From: Thomasclavelia spiroformis DSM 1552
Lineage (GTDB): Bacteria; Bacillota_I; Bacilli_A; Erysipelotrichales; Coprobacillaceae
Direction: 5' to 3'
DNA: 64,000 nucleotides
Assembly (NCBI RefSeq): GCF_025149465.1
Contig: NZ_CP102275.1
Span: 1,240,001 to 1,304,000, forward strand
The notes beneath the pieces are model-generated. The model had not been told where the DNA came from and did not search any database. It saw only the letters and a program-made list of their open reading frames with translations. Below are positions 61,905 to 64,000 of this stretch, in pieces; position 1 is the first letter of the stretch; each line of letters starts with the position of its first letter. Position numbers and translations under genes: made by a program.

Positions 61905-62240
61905 CTATTTATTCCCTCTAAAATATTTATCCAGTAAAGAAACATGTTCAGCAATCACTTCGATTGATGTAATAACTTTAGAATCACTACATTCAAATGT
62001 TCGTGAATGTAATCTACCTTTTATTGCTATCATGCTTCCTGGTAATGCTGTTTCAATAATCATTTCTGCAATCCCACGCCACAAAGAAACTGTTACATAA
62101 TCACTTTCATACGCTCCTAAACCATTTTTAAACCCTTGTTCAATCTCCAATGTTGCATTGGCTACTTTTACACCACCTTTAGTAGTTTTCATTACTGGTA
62201 TATCAACTAATCTTCCAATTAGCATAACTTGATTTAACAT
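61905..62240 (-). CDS. Short single-stranded DNA-binding protein
   Basis: A 111-residue protein consisting of one OB fold: MLNQVMLIGRLVDIP and YVTVSLWRGIAEMI plus GSMIAIKGRLHSRTFE are typical of SSB. It ends without the acidic DDDIPF-type C-terminal tail used for partner binding by the main SSB. It resembles the short SsbB/YwpH-type proteins linked to competence. RBS GGAGGGAG precedes the ATG. Confidence 0.88.
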   Translation of the reverse strand: MLNQVMLIGRLVDIPVMKTTKGGVKVANATLEIEQGFKNGLGAYESDYVTVSLWRGIAEMIIETALPGSMIAIKGRLHSRTFECSDSKVITSIEVIAEHVSLLDKYFRGNK

Positions 62241-62435
62241 TTAATCTCCCTCCTCTTTCAAAATAATTATATGAATATAATTATTGCTTTTCAAGCTAAC
62301 TTAAAAATGTAAAAATTCATAAAAATACAAAAATCAATCAATATTGATCGATTTTATTTTATATATGAAATAAATACTTTTTTATATGTGTTTTTAGACC
62401 GTTAATGTCTACTAAAATTTGGCTAAAATATAAAT

Positions 62436-62460
62436 AAAAAAAGAAGTCATTTAGACTTCT
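62436..62460 (-). terminator. Rho-independent terminator of acpS
   Basis: Seven-base-pair stem AGAAGTC / GACTTCT (62442-62448 and 62454-62460), five-base loop, T-run on the minus strand. The acpS stop codon lies in the loop. The remaining gap up to ssb (62241-62435) is AT-rich with nothing else recognised. Confidence 0.85.
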
Positions 62461-62783
62461 ACAATAACATAAGCAATGGCATAATCATTTTCATGAGCAA
62501 TTGAAATATAAGAATTAACATAATTTAAAAATGGTTTTCCATTAGTATCATTTAAAATTTCAACATCATTAAATGAAACCAATTTTTCTTCTATTCCAAC
62601 AGCTTTAAAAAAAGCTTCTTTACCCGCAAAACGACCACCAAGAAATTCACGTTTTTGTTTATCTGTTTTTTTATTACGATAAATTTCAAACTCCTTAAAC
62701 GTTAAGATTTTACAAGCAAACTCATCCAAACAATCATTCAAGCGATTTAAATCAACAATATCGCAACCAATTCCTTTAATCAT
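62451..62783 (-). CDS. acpS: Holo-[acyl-carrier-protein] synthase
   Basis: A 110-residue phosphopantetheinyl transferase that activates ACP for fatty acid synthesis. It has the signature GIGCDIVDLNRL at the start and FLGGRFAGKEAFFKAVG with the metal-binding Glu, then ISIAHENDYAIAYV. It lies two bases after the upstream hypothetical gene on the minus strand, so they are co-transcribed. Confidence 0.95.
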   Translation of the reverse strand: MIKGIGCDIVDLNRLNDCLDEFACKILTFKEFEIYRNKKTDKQKREFLGGRFAGKEAFFKAVGIEEKLVSFNDVEILNDTNGKPFLNYVNSYISIAHENDYAIAYVIVEV

Positions 62784-62785
62784 AA

Positions 62786-63496
62786 TTAATCCTTAAACTT
62801 CTTTTCATATAAACTCATTAATTCATCTAATGACATATCATCATCAATTTCGTCAATTAAACTATCTTTCTTTTTTTCTTCATCCCCAGAAAAATCCAAC
62901 TTAAACTCTCCAGTTCTTTCTTCAATAATTTTTAATTGGTCTTTTTCTTCTTCAACAATTTTAGCAATATTACGAAGATTATCTTCTACAGTAGGTAGAC
63001 CATCAGTTTCTCTATTTACTCTTTTTTCAACTTTTGGCTTTTCTTCTTTAACATCTGGTTTTTCTTCTTTAATAGCTGTCAACTTAGATTCTGTTTCTAC
63101 CTCAATCTTTTTTTCAAAATTACCAAAATATGGACTTAATACGGGAACTAACTCATCATCAGATAGTTTTCTTTTAGGTCTAGCTTTAGTTTTTTTAGAA
63201 ACCTTTTTTTCTGGTTCTTTACTTTTAGTAATTCCTCGCATTGGCGAAATAATTTCACTCATACGATAAATTTCTTTTGGTTCTTCTTCAACTATTTTCT
63301 TTGATTCACTTACTTTTGGTTTTTCAACAGGTTTAACTTTAACATTTTCTTTTGGTTTTTTAGTCTCTTTATTTTTAAATTCTTCATCATAAATTAATGG
63401 CGTGCTAAATTTTTCTTTACGACGTTGTTCGACAACTGGGTCAACTTCAAAAATATCATCATTTTGTACATGCTTTTTAAATAACCCTTTAAACAT
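62786..63496 (-). CDS. Disordered Lys/Glu-rich protein with two SPxxG motifs
   Basis: A 236-residue protein I cannot assign. It is almost entirely charged and probably disordered (KEEKPDVKEEKPKVEKR and similar stretches). Two copies of a short hydrophobic motif stand out: IISPMRG (82-88) and VLSPYFG (119-125), both of the form hydrophobic-hydrophobic-S-P-x-x-G. The C-terminus has an acidic helix (SLDELMSLYEKKFKD). It sits between ytpR and acpS. A scaffold or cell-division role is possible but is only inference. Confidence 0.6.
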   Translation of the reverse strand: MFKGLFKKHVQNDDIFEVDPVVEQRRKEKFSTPLIYDEEFKNKETKKPKENVKVKPVEKPKVSESKKIVEEEPKEIYRMSEIISPMRGITKSKEPEKKVSKKTKARPKRKLSDDELVPVLSPYFGNFEKKIEVETESKLTAIKEEKPDVKEEKPKVEKRVNRETDGLPTVEDNLRNIAKIVEEEKDQLKIIEERTGEFKLDFSGDEEKKKDSLIDEIDDDMSLDELMSLYEKKFKD

Positions 63497-63516
63497 TCTA
63501 TTATTCCCCCTCTAGT

Positions 63517-64000
63517 CTAAAAAAAAGATTCACCAATATTATATTTTTCTTTATCTAATACCAAAATTCCACGCACTTGAGGTGCATTTGGTAAGCCTAA
63601 TTCTCGAGCCGAACAAATCATCCCATTAGAATCAACCTTACGTAATTTAGATGGTTTAATTACTAAACCACTTGGCATAATTGCTCCAATTGTAGCAACT
63701 ACAACTCTTTGCCCTTGTTCAACATTGGGTGCACCACATACAATTTGAGTTTCTTCGTTTCCTAAATTAACTTGACAAATATGTAAATGATCAGAATCTG
63801 GATGATCACACATTGAAACAACTTCACCAACAATAAAACGTGGTGTTTTATCAACTGTAACTGCTAAAAAACCATATTTTTCTAAAATTTCATTAAAAGC
63901 ATCAACTTGTTCATCACTAAATTTAATCAAACCATTATTAAGACTACCTAAATATTTGCTGGCATTTAATAAATTATAACCAATAACATTTTCCTTTTTA
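63517..64000 (-). CDS. ytpR: YtpR-family tRNA-binding domain protein (partial, N-terminus cut off)
   Basis: The frame stays open to the window edge, with no start codon required inside: the residues before 63930 read VIGYNLLNASKYLG, typical of the YtpR N-terminal domain. The C-terminal EMAP/Arc1p-like tRNA-binding domain includes FIVGEVVSMCDHPDSDHLHI, QIVCGAPNVEQGQRV and DSNGMICSARELGL. YtpR proteins are stand-alone homologues of the tRNA-binding domain of PheT, with unknown cellular role. It is upstream of the disordered-protein gene on the minus strand. Confidence 0.9.
   Translation of the reverse strand, partial: KKENVIGYNLLNASKYLGSLNNGLIKFSDEQVDAFNEILEKYGFLAVTVDKTPRFIVGEVVSMCDHPDSDHLHICQVNLGNEETQIVCGAPNVEQGQRVVVATIGAIMPSGLVIKPSKLRKVDSNGMICSARELGLPNAPQVRGILVLDKEKYNIGESFF

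Noticed and set aside
1-64000. CRISPR arrays, tRNA or rRNA genes
   Set aside because: No spaced direct repeats, cloverleaf-like stretches or rRNA-like conserved segments were recognised on either strand by reading.

Overview
The window is AT-rich, densely packed chromosomal DNA from a low-GC, endospore-forming Firmicute. The gut Erysipelotrichia (Thomasclavelia/Coprobacillus-like) fit best, but that is inferred from base composition, gene content and gene order only. Sporulation capacity is shown by spoIIIAH, spoIVB, a SpoIIM-like gene and an uninterrupted pro-sigma-K gene. No rRNA, tRNA or CRISPR array was seen.

Layout. 1-5.5 kb: the end of a surface protein, then a polysaccharide-assembly operon with two tandem Wzz/BY-kinase fusions, a PHP phosphatase and an LCP enzyme. 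5.5-9.3 kb: amino-acid transporter, M18 aminopeptidase, a small membrane protein and a decayed gene with two in-frame stops. 9.3-12.1 kb (minus strand): PHP phosphoesterase and a four-domain flavodiiron protein. 12.3-16 kb: a complete comG-type pseudopilus operon. 16-25.8 kb: efp, spoIIIAH, asp23, nusB, xseA, xseB, ispA, dxs, tlyA, recN and spoIVB, a conserved Firmicutes block that lacks its usual spoIIIAA-AG, accBC, argR and spo0A members. 25.9-31.2 kb: a frameshifted azlC with azlD, dinB, then spoIIM-xerD-deoB. 31.3-45.3 kb (minus strand): regulators, membrane proteins, an acyltransferase fusion, UPF0210/ACT, two orphan PTS IIB proteins, a U32 peptidase, and the mtnN-yqeM-rsfS-nadD/yqeK-yhbY-yqeH ribosome/NAD operon. 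45.4-51.4 kb: sigK converging on parC-parE, with plsY divergent. 51.6-64 kb (minus strand): histidine phosphatase, YneF, transketolase, DUF896, a 6S-like RNA, paired M16 peptidases, a group IIC intron after the lepA terminator, lepA, ssb, acpS, a disordered protein and ytpR.

Links between genes. SpoIVB is the known trigger for pro-sigma-K processing, and the sigK gene here encodes the hydrophobic pro-sequence. Sequences resembling sigma-E and sigma-G promoters lie directly upstream of spoIIIAH and spoIVB. The yqeH to mtnN operon joins ribosome assembly with NAD and methyl-cycle functions. Most of the window is ordinary core genome, and I saw no convincing wholly new multi-gene system. The most useful second looks are the lone spoIIIAH with its sigma-E-like promoter, the azlC frameshift explained by loss of one 8-bp repeat, the 6S-like RNA, the group IIC intron, and the disordered protein with a repeated SPxxG motif.
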